Under the pieces are notes generated by a model. That model was not told where the DNA came from and did not search any database. It saw nothing but the letters and a program-made list of their open reading frames with translations. A stretch of 64,000 nt of DNA from Nitrospira sp. UBA5698. Its GTDB lineage: Bacteria; Nitrospirota; Nitrospiria; Nitrospirales; Nitrospiraceae. Position numbers and translations under genes: made by a program. This document shows, one piece after another, positions 1 through 8,439 of this stretch. The stretch is from NCBI GenBank assembly GCA_002420115.1, contig DIHK01000007.1, forward strand, positions 170,601-234,600, written 5' to 3'. The number at the start of each line of letters is the position of its first letter. Position 1 is the first letter of the stretch.

Positions 1-1
1 C

Positions 2-559
2 GGTTATCACAAGCCGACCTTAGGCCATCCGGATGATGATGTGTTTGACGTGATCGATGCGGTGCTCAGCGACGGCCTCACGTCCCGCTTGCATCAGAAA
101 CTGGTGCGGGAGAAACGTCTGGCTGTCTCGGTCGGGTCCGATGCCAGTCATCCTGGAGTGCGTGCGCCGAATCTGTTCGTGGTCACGGCGACGCCATTGG
201 CTCCCCATACGACCGCAGAAGTCGAATCGGCGATTTATGAGGAGATTGAGCGGCTGAAGCAGGAGCCGGTCTCGGCACAGGAGTTGGAGAAAGTGCTCAA
301 TAACTTGGATGCGGATCTCGTGCGCGGACTGCGATCCAACAGCGGGTTGGCGTCTCACCTGGCTCTGTACCAGGCGGTTGCCGGTGATTGGCGCTACATT
401 CTGACGTCACGCGACAACGTGGGTAAGGTGACGGCTGCCGATGTCCGGCGAGTTGCCGCACAATACTTTACCAGGTCGAATCGGACCGTCGCGGTGTTGG
501 TCAAGAAAAGTCTTGGTAAAAGTGTGACCGCCATGTCGGGCAGCGAGGTGCAGCCATGA
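2..559 (+). CDS. M16 family zinc peptidase, C-terminal part (5' end outside window)
   Basis: The reading frame is open from the first bases of the window, so the N-terminal half, where an HxxEH zinc site would lie, is not visible. The 185 visible residues match the C-terminal half of M16 (pitrilysin/insulinase) peptidases: a GYHKP strand, then DAVLSDGLTSRL and later helices with a R/Y-rich end. An internal GTG at 41 is not needed as a start. The stop overlaps the next gene's ATG (ATGA), indicating translational coupling. In M16 pairs of this type one subunit carries the zinc site and the other the substrate-binding role; this upstream gene is the likely catalytic partner by inference. Probably periplasmic or envelope-associated. 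Confidence 0.85.
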   Translation, partial: GYHKPTLGHPDDDVFDVIDAVLSDGLTSRLHQKLVREKRLAVSVGSDASHPGVRAPNLFVVTATPLAPHTTAEVESAIYEEIERLKQEPVSAQELEKVLNNLDADLVRGLRSNSGLASHLALYQAVAGDWRYILTSRDNVGKVTAADVRRVAAQYFTRSNRTVAVLVKKSLGKSVTAMSGSEVQP

Positions 560-2028
560 GAATAGTGAGGGGTGAGGGGCAAGGGGTGAAGGGATGGAGA
601 GTCACTGCTTTGTTGGGGATGGCCGTATTGCTGGCTTCAGCCGTCACGGGTTCTGCAGGAGAACCAGTACTCGGTGATCCTCGATCCATGACATTTCAAC
701 CTGTGGAATTTTCACCGCCGGAGCCGGATCGGGTGGTCCTCGAGAACGGCATGGTCGTCTATCTCATGGAAGACCATGAGTTGCCGCTTGTGTCGGTGAC
801 GGTCACGATGCGAACCGGGAGTTGGCTTGACCCGATCGACAAGATCGGATTGGCATCCATGACCGGCGCAGTCATGCGGACGGGCGGTGGAGGAGGCCTG
901 TCGGCCGAGCAAGTCGATGCGGAGTTAGAGCAATTCGCGGGCGATGTGAGCATCGGAATCGGTCGGCAATCAGGGTCGGCGTCGTTGGATGTGTTGAGCA
1001 AAGATGTCCCTCGTGGGTTGGAAATCTTGGCCGGTCTTTTGCGAAGACCTGCGTTTGACCCGGCTCGCGTGGAGCTCGCCAAGCTGCAAGCGATCGAAGG
1101 GATTCGCAGAAGGCAGGATCATCCGGGGTCCATCGTCGGTCGAGAATTTACCAAGGTGCTCTATGGGCCCGATCATCCCAGTGCCCGAGAAAGCTCGCTG
1201 GATTCGATCACACGGATGACGAGGGACGATCTGGTTACCTTCCATCGCGATACGATTCATCCCAATGGGATGATTCTCGGTGTGACCGGCGACTTCAAAA
1301 AAGATGAGATGCTGGCCGCACTGCGCAAAGTATTCGGAGACTGGAAAAAGGGAACGGTGCCGGAATTGAGGATTGCCGATGTGCCGGAAGCGGAGCCGTC
1401 CAGGCCGGTGGTCAGGTTCGTCAGTAAGGAGACGTCGCAGACCCATCTTCGTCTGGGACATCTCTCGATCAAGGAGAATGATCCCGACTACGTCGCCTTG
1501 GCCATCGCCAACGATATCTTAGGAGGAAGTTCGTTTCGCAGTCGCCTGTTCAATGACGTGAGGACCAAACGGGGGCTGGCCTATTCCGTCGGCAGCCGCC
1601 TCAATACGGGCACGCACGACCAAGGGGTCTGGCTGATGCGGGCGGAAACGAAACTGACCTCCACGCAGGAAGTGATCGAGCGGTTTGTGGCGAATATCGA
1701 ACGGATGCGTGCGGAGCCGGTGACCGATACGGAACTGGCCGAGGCCAAGGAGGCCTACGTGAATTCGTTCGTGTTCTCTTTTGCCAGCCCTTCGGCGATT
1801 GTCAGCCGGTTGGTCGAGTTAGAGTATGATGGGTTGCCGAAGGACTTTCTGCAGCAGCTGCGCGCCAAGGTCGTGTCGTTGACCAAGGAGGAGGTTCAGG
1901 CAGCGGCCAAGAGACATTTGCGCCCGGATCGTTTGAAGATAGTCGCGGTCGGATCGGGTGAGGCCCTGCCGAAAGCCTTGGCGACGTTTGGAGAGGTGAA
2001 GGAAATCACGTTGAGCCCGGAAGGGTGA
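556..2028 (+). CDS. M16 peptidase-like subunit lacking the HxxEH zinc motif
   Basis: A 490-residue M16-family protein with a basic N terminus and a hydrophobic stretch (about residues 17-35) that fits a signal peptide. The motif position after GSWLDPIDKIGLA reads SMTGAVMRTGG, where active members have HxxEH, so the zinc ligands are absent. The C-terminal half has the usual GGSSFRSRLFNDVRTKRGLAY signature, split here only for description. It overlaps the upstream M16 gene by 4 bases. By analogy with heterodimeric M16 peptidases (a catalytic plus a non-catalytic chain) it probably supplies the substrate clamp. The first codons are encoded by a GTGAGGGGTGAGGGG-type repeat, so the N terminus may have been extended by a repeat insertion; a start nearer the signal peptide is possible. 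Confidence 0.85.
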   Translation: MRIVRGEGQGVKGWRVTALLGMAVLLASAVTGSAGEPVLGDPRSMTFQPVEFSPPEPDRVVLENGMVVYLMEDHELPLVSVTVTMRTGSWLDPIDKIGLASMTGAVMRTGGGGGLSAEQVDAELEQFAGDVSIGIGRQSGSASLDVLSKDVPRGLEILAGLLRRPAFDPARVELAKLQAIEGIRRRQDHPGSIVGREFTKVLYGPDHPSARESSLDSITRMTRDDLVTFHRDTIHPNGMILGVTGDFKKDEMLAALRKVFGDWKKGTVPELRIADVPEAEPSRPVVRFVSKETSQTHLRLGHLSIKENDPDYVALAIANDILGGSSFRSRLFNDVRTKRGLAYSVGSRLNTGTHDQGVWLMRAETKLTSTQEVIERFVANIERMRAEPVTDTELAEAKEAYVNSFVFSFASPSAIVSRLVELEYDGLPKDFLQQLRAKVVSLTKEEVQAAAKRHLRPDRLKIVAVGSGEALPKALATFGEVKEITLSPEG

Positions 2029-2134
2029 AGGGGGGCGTGGCGGGCGAAGCGCGCATTTCGGTGCCATCATCATGTGTCCATATAAGGATGGCCGTCGAGA
2101 TCGCCACCGACCTGGCCGCACGCTCCTTTAAGAC

Positions 2135-2151
2135 TGCGGCCTTGGGCCGCA
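2135..2151. repeat. Short perfect hairpin in the 2029-2274 intergenic space
   Basis: TGCGGCC-TTG-GGCCGCA forms a 7-bp perfect stem with a 3-base loop. No T-run follows on either strand, so it is not a classical terminator. Nothing else is recognisable between the M16 gene and the next gene. Confidence 0.35.
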
Positions 2152-2274
2152 ATGCTGTCGCGTGCTGGGCGTCTTGCTGACGAGAGCGAATTGCACGATG
2201 ACAGTGTCTCAACGCGCGCTTTGTCCGCCACGCGTAGGATGAAGGGAAACGAACGTACTGTTTCGGGTTGATTC

Positions 2275-3117
2275 ATGCCGCTTGAAGATGATTTTTGTGA
2301 CATTCTGAAAAAGTCCCGCACCGGACAGGGCCTGTCGGTCGGCGATGTGGCTCGTATGACGGGATTGCCCGGCGGCGATATCACGGCGCTGGAACGTGGC
2401 GATCAGCCGCGAGACCGCACGGAGGTGCGTGCGCTGGCCACGGCGTTGGGTTTGCGTCCGGAGCCACTGGCGCAGATCGCGATCGATAAGTGGGAGCCGG
2501 TTGCCCAAAGCATGCCACCATGGGTGGAGGTGGTGCAGGGGGCCATCAACGGGTATGGCGTCCAGGGATACCTCCTGCACGATGAGGGGGAAGCGCTGCT
2601 GGTGGATACCGCCTATAACGCGCCGGCCATGCTGGATCAGCTTCGCCGTCGCGGGTTGAGACTGCTCGGCATCTGTTTGACGCATGGCCACGCGGATCAT
2701 GCCGATGGGATTGAGGAGATTCTTGACCGGTATGAAGTCCCCGTCTACCTCGGGCCAGAGGATGTGGAACTGCTCAGTTGGCGACCGCGTCGGGAATTGC
2801 TGGTGGTCCCGGACAATGATCTCATGATCCGGTTCGGCCGTCGCACGCTCCGATGTATGACGACGCCCGGGCATACGCCGGGAGGGATCTGTTACTGCGC
2901 GGATGATGCCCAGTGGCCGGTCTGCTTCGTCGGGGATACGCTCTTTGCCGGATCGATCGGACGGTCCAATCCCAAAGAGTTGTATCCATCACATCTCAAT
3001 TCAGTCACCCACCGCGTGCTGAAACTCTCGCCGGACTATCGTCTTCTGCCCGGCCATGGACCTGCTACGACTGTCGAGGAAGAACTCGAGCACAATCCGT
3101 TTGCAGCGCTTCCATAA
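2275..3117 (+). CDS. HTH domain fused to metallo-beta-lactamase-fold hydrolase
   Basis: A 280-residue protein. Residues about 8-60 resemble an XRE-type helix-turn-helix (GLSVGDVARMTGLPGGDITALERG, here quoted in part). From about residue 85 a metallo-beta-lactamase fold follows with the complete metal site: H137-x-H139-x-D141-H142, H200 in TPGHTPGG, D221 in GDTLFAGSIGRS and H261 in PGHGP. The GDTLFAGSIGRS signature is typical of the glyoxalase II/YcbL branch, so a thioester or similar hydrolase is likely, but the substrate is not visible. The fusion with a DNA-binding domain is unusual. The gene lies 6 bases upstream of the site-2 protease gene and is probably co-transcribed with it. The ATG start gives a complete HTH. 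Confidence 0.85.
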   Translation: MPLEDDFCDILKKSRTGQGLSVGDVARMTGLPGGDITALERGDQPRDRTEVRALATALGLRPEPLAQIAIDKWEPVAQSMPPWVEVVQGAINGYGVQGYLLHDEGEALLVDTAYNAPAMLDQLRRRGLRLLGICLTHGHADHADGIEEILDRYEVPVYLGPEDVELLSWRPRRELLVVPDNDLMIRFGRRTLRCMTTPGHTPGGICYCADDAQWPVCFVGDTLFAGSIGRSNPKELYPSHLNSVTHRVLKLSPDYRLLPGHGPATTVEEELEHNPFAALP

Positions 3118-3123
3118 CGCAGA

Positions 3124-4110
3124 GTGACTATGGATGGTTTGGGGCGAGAGGAATATCGAGACCGTGAGAACGGGACTGTTCTTGATGTGGGGGAACAGCC
3201 TCCACCCCAGATCGTCGATGTTACGGAGGACGAAGACGAGGGTGCGCCGTCGTTTTTTTCAAAATGGACGCTTCCGATTGTCCTCTTTCTCCTGACGGTC
3301 TTTACGACGCTGTGGGCCGGAGCCTACCAAACGTACAATGGTCCGGCGCGCGGCCCGTTGAATTTTCTCCTGACATCTCCTGAGCTGCTCTGGCGAGGCA
3401 TTCCGTTTGCCGGGGCCTTACTCTTTATTCTCACCACGCATGAGTTGGGACATTATGTGCTGTCGAAGATCCATCGAGTACCTGCCTCCCTGCCGCTGTT
3501 CATTCCGGGGCCGCCGTATTTCATCGGAACGTTCGGCGCCATCATTCGTATGCGGGGGCCGATTCTCAGCCGCCGTGCGCTGTTCGACATCGGCGTCGCC
3601 GGTCCTTTGGCCGGATTCGTGGTTGCTGTCGCTGCGCTGATCGTCGGATTGAATCTGTCGACGGTCGTGGATCGAACCGCCACGTTGGGATTGCAGCTCG
3701 GTGAACCGTTGCTCCTCCAATTCATGTCCTGGCTCATCATCGGGCCGCTCCCGCCCGAGGCTGATGTGGTACTTCATCCGATCGGGTTTGCCGCCTGGTT
3801 CGGTCTGTTTGTGACGTCGCTCAATCTGTTGCCCATCGGCCAGCTGGACGGTGGCCATGTCGCCTATGCCCTTTGGGGGCGGCGACAACGAACCATGGCG
3901 CTGGCGTTTCTTCCGGTCCTCTTAGCCTTAGGATTTTTCGGCTGGCCCGGCTGGTTCCTCTGGGCCTTTATGGCGGGGTTGTGGGGCCTCGGCCATCCAC
4001 CAGTCCTAGACCCGCAAATCCCGTTGGGGCGTAACCGGACGATCGTTGGCTGGATCGCGTTGGCCGTGTTGATCGTCACCTTCGTGCCGGTGCCGTTTTC
4101 CGTCCACTGA
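3124..4110 (+). CDS. Site-2 protease family (M50) membrane metalloprotease
   Basis: A 328-residue multi-pass membrane protein. The acidic N-terminal ~45 residues are cytosolic by inference, followed by several hydrophobic segments. The zinc motif HELGH is at residues 106-110 and the second motif LDGGH at 241-245, both characteristic of intramembrane site-2 proteases. No PDZ domain is evident, which resembles the EGY/cyanobacterial type rather than RseP. The start is GTG at 3124; an in-frame ATG at 3130 would shorten it by two residues. It follows the HTH-hydrolase gene by 6 bases. Substrate unknown; such proteases usually release regulators or process membrane proteins. Confidence 0.88.
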   Translation: MTMDGLGREEYRDRENGTVLDVGEQPPPQIVDVTEDEDEGAPSFFSKWTLPIVLFLLTVFTTLWAGAYQTYNGPARGPLNFLLTSPELLWRGIPFAGALLFILTTHELGHYVLSKIHRVPASLPLFIPGPPYFIGTFGAIIRMRGPILSRRALFDIGVAGPLAGFVVAVAALIVGLNLSTVVDRTATLGLQLGEPLLLQFMSWLIIGPLPPEADVVLHPIGFAAWFGLFVTSLNLLPIGQLDGGHVAYALWGRRQRTMALAFLPVLLALGFFGWPGWFLWAFMAGLWGLGHPPVLDPQIPLGRNRTIVGWIALAVLIVTFVPVPFSVH

Positions 4111-4416
4111 CAGGCTGTTTATATGGACTTGCTACGACGTGCAAGATCACGAGAAGTGGCACTGAAGTCAGACTGCTCACCTATATTTGATGGCCAGGAT
4201 TCACTGGTTGGAAGCATTGGAGTGTTGAGTGAACTGGGAGTGACTGGGGATGCCTATGTGTCCACGACTTGCCTCTATGATCAATGGAAGGCGAGGTCGG
4301 AGGATAGTCCAACCTTCAAGGTACGGTACTGATGAGCACTTCGATATTTCATCTTTTCGGTCAATTGCCACAGATAGATGAACGAATTCAGTTGGAAGGG
4401 AACGCTTGTTGACTAG
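4111..4416. other. Gap without a supportable gene
   Basis: An open frame at 4123-4332 could encode 69 residues but has no convincing ribosome site, no recognisable domain and codon use unlike its neighbours. I see no RNA gene or strong terminator. The interval separates the site-2 protease gene from the decayed hicA. Confidence 0.4.
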
Positions 4417-4636
4417 CTAGTGACGGCCATTCCTACCACGTCGAGTAGACCCTCGTGCCCGGCTGCCCTGCGAGCGAAGAGCCATTTTTAAACGGGGAAC
4501 TGTTAAGACCTGGCGTGTTCCTGTGACCTCACGAGCCAGCTTCACGTGACTGCCCCGTTGAGAGACCTGCTGGAGACCGAACCCTTGGAGGATGGCGAGA
4601 AGCTCGCGGCCGGCGAGCCTAACGAAGCTTGGGCAT
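4417..4636 (-). pseudogene. hicA-like mRNA interferase toxin, frameshifted remnant
   Basis: On the minus strand an ATG at 4636 opens MPKLR, then an extra T (plus-strand A at 4621 or 4622) shifts the frame. Removing that base restores RLAGRELLAILQGFG followed by LQQVSQRGSHVKLAREV, a textbook HicA dsRBD-like core with its catalytic-type GSH motif. After TGTRQVLTVP the sequence no longer matches the expected family C terminus (the usual GTLxAIxRQA block) and stops at 4417, so the 3' end is also degraded or diverged. The same inserted base removes the stop codon of the overlapping hicB. HicA toxins cleave mRNA; this copy should be inactive unless the insertion is a sequencing error. Confidence 0.7.
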
Positions 4637-4865
4637 GGACAGGGTCCAATTCCATGGTGAGCACTAAAGTGGGCTTATCACGTAAGCCAAAGGCCTCCAG
4701 AGACTCGCCTTCCAGATGTAGTGCGGTGGCTTCTTGCAGATGCTTGACGGTTTCATCAAGAGTCTGTCCTTGCGTAACGACAGCGATTTCTAGGCACTCG
4801 GCCACATAGCCAACTTCGTCACCGGGTCGGATGACGGCCTTGATGGTCTGTTGCAAGTAGCTCAT
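4542..4865 (-). CDS. HicB-family antitoxin with readthrough C-terminal tail
   Basis: The start at 4865 is preceded by AGGAGG at 7-base spacing. Residues 1 to about 77 are a HicB-type antitoxin fold (GYVAECLEIAVVTQGQTLDE, then HLQEATALHLEGE and LVLTMELDP). The natural end should be VHAQAS followed by TAG; a single inserted T at 4621/4622 destroys that stop, and translation runs another ~30 residues (LGSPAASFSPSS...) through the hicA sequence in the wrong frame. The tail is therefore not a domain. HicB normally binds HicA and represses the operon. With hicA broken, this is an orphan antitoxin with an abnormal C terminus. Confidence 0.75.
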   Translation of the reverse strand: MSYLQQTIKAVIRPGDEVGYVAECLEIAVVTQGQTLDETVKHLQEATALHLEGESLEAFGLRDKPTLVLTMELDPVHAQASLGSPAASFSPSSKGSVSSRSLNGAVT

Positions 4866-5016
4866 ACAGATCCTCCTAACTCTTGACTCTGAGAATAGCT
4901 CTGATTTCCATGTGAAGCAAGCCATCCCAGGGGGTGTGGTGTTAGTACGCTATTCCTTCCACTTCACATCCCATTCTCGACATTTTCTTGTCCGACTCCT
5001 CCCAGAACCCTAGAGT

Positions 5017-5775
5017 ATGGGGATGATTGTGGCAGATACATCGGTGCTCCGCTGTCCAAAATGTCAGGTTGACCGTGTTGAGGGAGCAGAGGAGTGTGGA
5101 CGATGCGGGATTATCTTTGCCAAATACAAACCGCTAGCGGCGAAGGGGCGTCTTTCACCATCTCGGTCAGCAGTCATAGAGTCTAGGTGGTTTCTGACAG
5201 CCAAGCAGTGGCTGATTGAATCTGACCAGACGACCGAATCCATGACCTTCTATGGTCGAGCGGCGGTGTTCGTGGCCATGGTTTGGTGGGGCTGGGCATT
5301 CATGACCAATCCGCTTGAGACGAATTACACCGGCGAGTCATTTCTTCATCTCATCAATCTGCCGTTTCATGAAGCCGGCCATGTGATCTTCATGCCGTTC
5401 GGTCGCTTCATGACGATTCTCGGAGGAACACTTGGTCAGATTCTCATGCCGATGATCTGTCTCGGGACGTTCCTGGTGAAGACCCGCGACCCGTTCGGTG
5501 CTGCGGTGGCCTTGTGGTGGACAGCGGAAAGCCTGATGGATATCGCACCCTACATCAATGATGCGCGCGCGATGGATCTGATGCTACTCGGTGGAGTCAC
5601 CGGAAAGGAAACGGACGGGCATGACTGGAACAACATCCTGACGATGATGGACTTATTGGAGTGGGATCATCGCTTGGCTCACGTGACCTATAATCTTGGA
5701 ATACTTCTGATGCTTGCTTCCTTCCTCTGGGGAGGCACTCTCTTGCTGCGGCACTCTCGCCGACTCTCGGAATAG
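5017..5775 (+). CDS. Zinc-ribbon membrane protein with HEAGH metalloprotease-like motif
   Basis: A 252-residue protein. An N-terminal zinc ribbon has C13-x2-C16 and C27-x2-C30. From about residue 78 it is largely hydrophobic, with four or five membrane segments. HEAGH at 118-122 (in NLPFHEAGHVIF) lies at the start of a hydrophobic helix, which resembles the zinc motif of integral membrane metalloproteases such as M50. A second ligand is not obvious; an acidic/aromatic region around ESLMDIAPYIND is a candidate. No neighbour suggests a substrate. ATG codons at 5017 and 5023 are both possible and neither has a strong ribosome site. Confidence 0.7.
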   Translation: MGMIVADTSVLRCPKCQVDRVEGAEECGRCGIIFAKYKPLAAKGRLSPSRSAVIESRWFLTAKQWLIESDQTTESMTFYGRAAVFVAMVWWGWAFMTNPLETNYTGESFLHLINLPFHEAGHVIFMPFGRFMTILGGTLGQILMPMICLGTFLVKTRDPFGAAVALWWTAESLMDIAPYINDARAMDLMLLGGVTGKETDGHDWNNILTMMDLLEWDHRLAHVTYNLGILLMLASFLWGGTLLLRHSRRLSE

Positions 5776-5852
5776 CGATCCCTCCTTGCGTGGGTGTACC
5801 AACTCTCTTACGATGTCCCACCAGACCAATCAAATGTGAGGGACTACAGGTC

Positions 5853-7034
5853 GTGTCACGGATCACTCTCCTGTCAACGGTTTGTCTCGTCGTGGCAGGG
5901 TTGACTACATCAGTCTTTGGTCAAGAACCAGGACATCCAACCGATCTTGCATCGAATAAGCCTACGGCCACCGTTTCATCGTGGCACTATGGAGCCTATG
6001 TCGATGTCGGGTACGTCGGAAATTTTAATTTTCCCGACAATCATCTTTGGCGGCATCGCGCCACGGCGGCTCATCACAACGAGCTCTCTCCCAACATGGG
6101 ACTGGCCTATGTGCAGAAGGATGCGAGAGAGACGTCACGTTGGGGCATGGAACTGGGTTTCCAGGGAGGGCGAGACTCTGAAGAGTTTGCGTTCTTAGTA
6201 GGCGAAAGACGCGTCGAGGGATCGGATGTGCTTCGACATCTTCATCGTGCGAATGTGTCGTATCTTGCTCCGGTCGGCAAAGGGCTGACGATCACCGCCG
6301 GCCTGTTCAACAGTTTGATGGGGTATGAGTCGCTCTATGCAAAGGACAATGCCAACTACACGCGATCATGGATTGCGGACAACACACCGTACATGATGTT
6401 CGGCGTGAATGCCCAGTATCCTGTGAGCGACGCTCTCACCGTCACGGCCTTCGTCGTGAACAGTTACTATCATCTCGCCCATCCTAACGATCACCCCAGT
6501 TATGGAGGTCGATGGATCTGGAAAGCCACACCACGATTCACCCTCATGCAAACGCTTTATGCAGGACCGGACCAACCAAATACGTCGATGGAGTTCTGGC
6601 GATTGTACGGCAATCAGATTCTAGAATGGAAAGGCGACGACGTGACGATCGCGGCGTCTCTCGATATTGGAACTGAACGCATTGCAAGTCAGCCGGGTCA
6701 TCCCCGAGCCTTTGTCATGGGAGGAAACCTGGTCATCAGGTGGCATGTCACCGGGCCGTGGTCTGTGGCGTTGCGACCCGAATTCTACTGGGACCGGAAC
6801 GGTCGCTGGACCGGGGCTGAACAGTTCGTAAAAGCCATTACTTCCACAGTCGAGTACCAGCTTCCCTATAAATGGACGAATACGATCGTGCGGGTTGAGC
6901 ATCGGTATGACGACTCCACCGGGGCAGGAGGTGGGTTTTTCAAGAGCGGCGAGATCCGTCCCGGGGTTCCCGGCATTGTGCCGGGACAACATCTTTTCTT
7001 ACTGGGAGTCTTGTTGAGCTTCGATTCACTCTAA
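5853..7034 (+). CDS. Outer-membrane beta-barrel porin-like protein
   Basis: GTG at 5853 gives a clean signal peptide (RITLLSTVCLVVAGLTTSVFGQ region) and a mature protein near 370 residues; a longer frame begins at 5790 but would bury the signal. The mature part has alternating aromatic and polar residues (for example SWHYGAYVDVGYVGNF, then repeated strands with W/Y) and ends in a short hydrophobic strand. This fits the OmpL-like putative beta-barrel porin family (BBP2) often seen in Nitrospira and related Gram-negatives. The solute is unknown. It stands alone between the zinc-ribbon membrane gene and a convergent lipoprotein gene. Confidence 0.65.
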   Translation: MSRITLLSTVCLVVAGLTTSVFGQEPGHPTDLASNKPTATVSSWHYGAYVDVGYVGNFNFPDNHLWRHRATAAHHNELSPNMGLAYVQKDARETSRWGMELGFQGGRDSEEFAFLVGERRVEGSDVLRHLHRANVSYLAPVGKGLTITAGLFNSLMGYESLYAKDNANYTRSWIADNTPYMMFGVNAQYPVSDALTVTAFVVNSYYHLAHPNDHPSYGGRWIWKATPRFTLMQTLYAGPDQPNTSMEFWRLYGNQILEWKGDDVTIAASLDIGTERIASQPGHPRAFVMGGNLVIRWHVTGPWSVALRPEFYWDRNGRWTGAEQFVKAITSTVEYQLPYKWTNTIVRVEHRYDDSTGAGGGFFKSGEIRPGVPGIVPGQHLFLLGVLLSFDSL

Positions 7035-7057
7035 CCCTCTGTCGCGTGAGACCAGTA

Positions 7058-7753
7058 TTATTTGAGGAGCCGAAGTTGCTCTACGATGGACTTGCCGAGT
7101 GTTTGGATGGCTAGCTTCTTCGCATCTTGCAGTGGAGTGTTGTCCTCGAGGAAGGCCGCTGCCCCTACCGTCTTCGATTGCGCCTCGGTGGTCTGGAGAG
7201 GGGCGTGCCAGTCTGAGCGTACAGCCCGCAGGCTCCCTGTGGCCATGATGAGTACGTCGCTTTTCGTACCAGGAGCCAGATAGGCTCCGAGGAGAGTCGG
7301 ATACAACCAGGCATAGCGGTTGTTGTACCGATCGATGCCGGCGACCCCATCAACGATCAAGACCATATCGGCGCCGAACCGAGCTCCCGCCTGCCTGATT
7401 TCCTTGATATCGGCACCGCGCAGTCTGACATCCGTGAGTACGAACATGTCCGCAAGGAGCTGCTCATCTCGCAGCGGTGCGAGCTCGCGGAGGAGCTGAT
7501 CTCGATCTGCGCTCAGCCACGCAACCTTTCTGATGGAGGGTGTGTCGGGAACTTGATGTTTAACAAAGAAGATCCCGAGGCGAAACGGTGGGGAGGGGCG
7601 AGCGCTCTGATGTGAAGGGAGGCGAACGTCCGTGTTGGGGGCAGGGGTACCATGAAGTCGTTCGCTCATTGCCGTTCTATTGAAGCCCTGACTGCTGGTG
7701 CAGCCTATGGAGATGAGCAGGACCAGCGGTATGATGGCAGCGACAGTTCGCAT
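7058..7753 (-). CDS. Putative lipoprotein of unknown function
   Basis: Starting at 7753 the protein begins MRTVAAIIPLVLLISIGC, a lipoprotein signal peptide with the lipobox cysteine at residue 18. A longer frame starting at 7846 would put about 31 extra, basic residues before the signal, so the internal start is preferred; a GAGGA-like ribosome site lies roughly a dozen bases upstream. The mature protein (about 213 residues) has a mixed alpha/beta pattern, including VLIVDGVAGIDRYNNRYA and a final QTLGKSIVEQL helix. I do not recognise a specific family. Convergent with the porin-like gene. Confidence 0.65.
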   Translation of the reverse strand: MRTVAAIIPLVLLISIGCTSSQGFNRTAMSERLHGTPAPNTDVRLPSHQSARPSPPFRLGIFFVKHQVPDTPSIRKVAWLSADRDQLLRELAPLRDEQLLADMFVLTDVRLRGADIKEIRQAGARFGADMVLIVDGVAGIDRYNNRYAWLYPTLLGAYLAPGTKSDVLIMATGSLRAVRSDWHAPLQTTEAQSKTVGAAAFLEDNTPLQDAKKLAIQTLGKSIVEQLRLLK

Positions 7754-7855
7754 CCGTGAGTTTTCTCGTCCTCTTGTGGCTAGATCCCTTCTCCCAGGCG
7801 GGCGACATTTTTTGCAACGCCAACCCTCAAGTGGATGCAAAGCCATATTACTCGA

Positions 7856-8314
7856 TTACTCGACGATGGGCAGAATACGATCAGCCACCGCCTGCACGAC
7901 GGATTCTTCTTCGGTTGTCGTTTTCGGACCCTTGAAGCTTAGAATCATTCCTCCGTGACTTGGTGCCTGGATCGTGGCGCTGACCTCAACCCGATCACCG
8001 TCTTCAACCTCCGGGTCGCGAACGACTGGTTTGCCGCAGATCCCCAAGACGGCCACTGACAGGGTCGCCTCATCCTCTTCCAGACGGAACAGGTACGCGC
8101 CATAACACGGATCTCCATTCGCTAAGGTATACGGGGCCAGCGGTTGCACATCTCGTACAGTGCCTCGTACGGTCACATGCCGAAGATGGTAAATCTTCGG
8201 CTCCTCAAGAATCTGTTGGAGGCTGATGGGATCTCCGGCCCAGACCAGGGTCGAAGATAGGATCGAGGCAGAGAGCGTAAGGCAATAGAGGCGATGAGTT
8301 GCACGACAAATCAT
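7856..8314 (-). CDS. Secreted small beta protein, OB-fold-like
   Basis: A 152-residue protein with an N-terminal signal peptide (LYCLTLSASILSSTLVWA) and an acidic beta-rich body. The pattern HVTVRGTVRDVQPL...YLFRLEEDEATLSV...GDRVEVSATI resembles an OB-fold nucleic-acid/ligand-binding barrel as found in exported tRNA_anti-like proteins. Cysteines in DPCYGAY and LGICGK could form a disulphide in the periplasm. It lies upstream of the lipoprotein gene on the same strand, about 100 bases apart, so the two may be co-transcribed. Function is not predictable. Confidence 0.6.
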   Translation of the reverse strand: MICRATHRLYCLTLSASILSSTLVWAGDPISLQQILEEPKIYHLRHVTVRGTVRDVQPLAPYTLANGDPCYGAYLFRLEEDEATLSVAVLGICGKPVVRDPEVEDGDRVEVSATIQAPSHGGMILSFKGPKTTTEEESVVQAVADRILPIVE

Positions 8315-8439
8315 GAGTGGAAACTGCTCGGAGTGGGCCTCAGTTTAACATGTTCTTCATAGAAAACCCGCAGCCGCTTTGTCTTAGACACCTCGCATCA
8401 TTATAATTGAGCCTCGTTGAGCCAAGGAGGATGACGAGT

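Noticed and set aside
4123..4332. Plus-strand open frame of 69 codons
   Set aside because: No ribosome site, no domain and poor codon pattern; the interval is treated as non-coding.
4542..4620. C-terminal tail of the HicB-like protein as a novel domain
   Set aside because: It is hicA sequence read out of frame after a one-base insertion, so it is not a domain.
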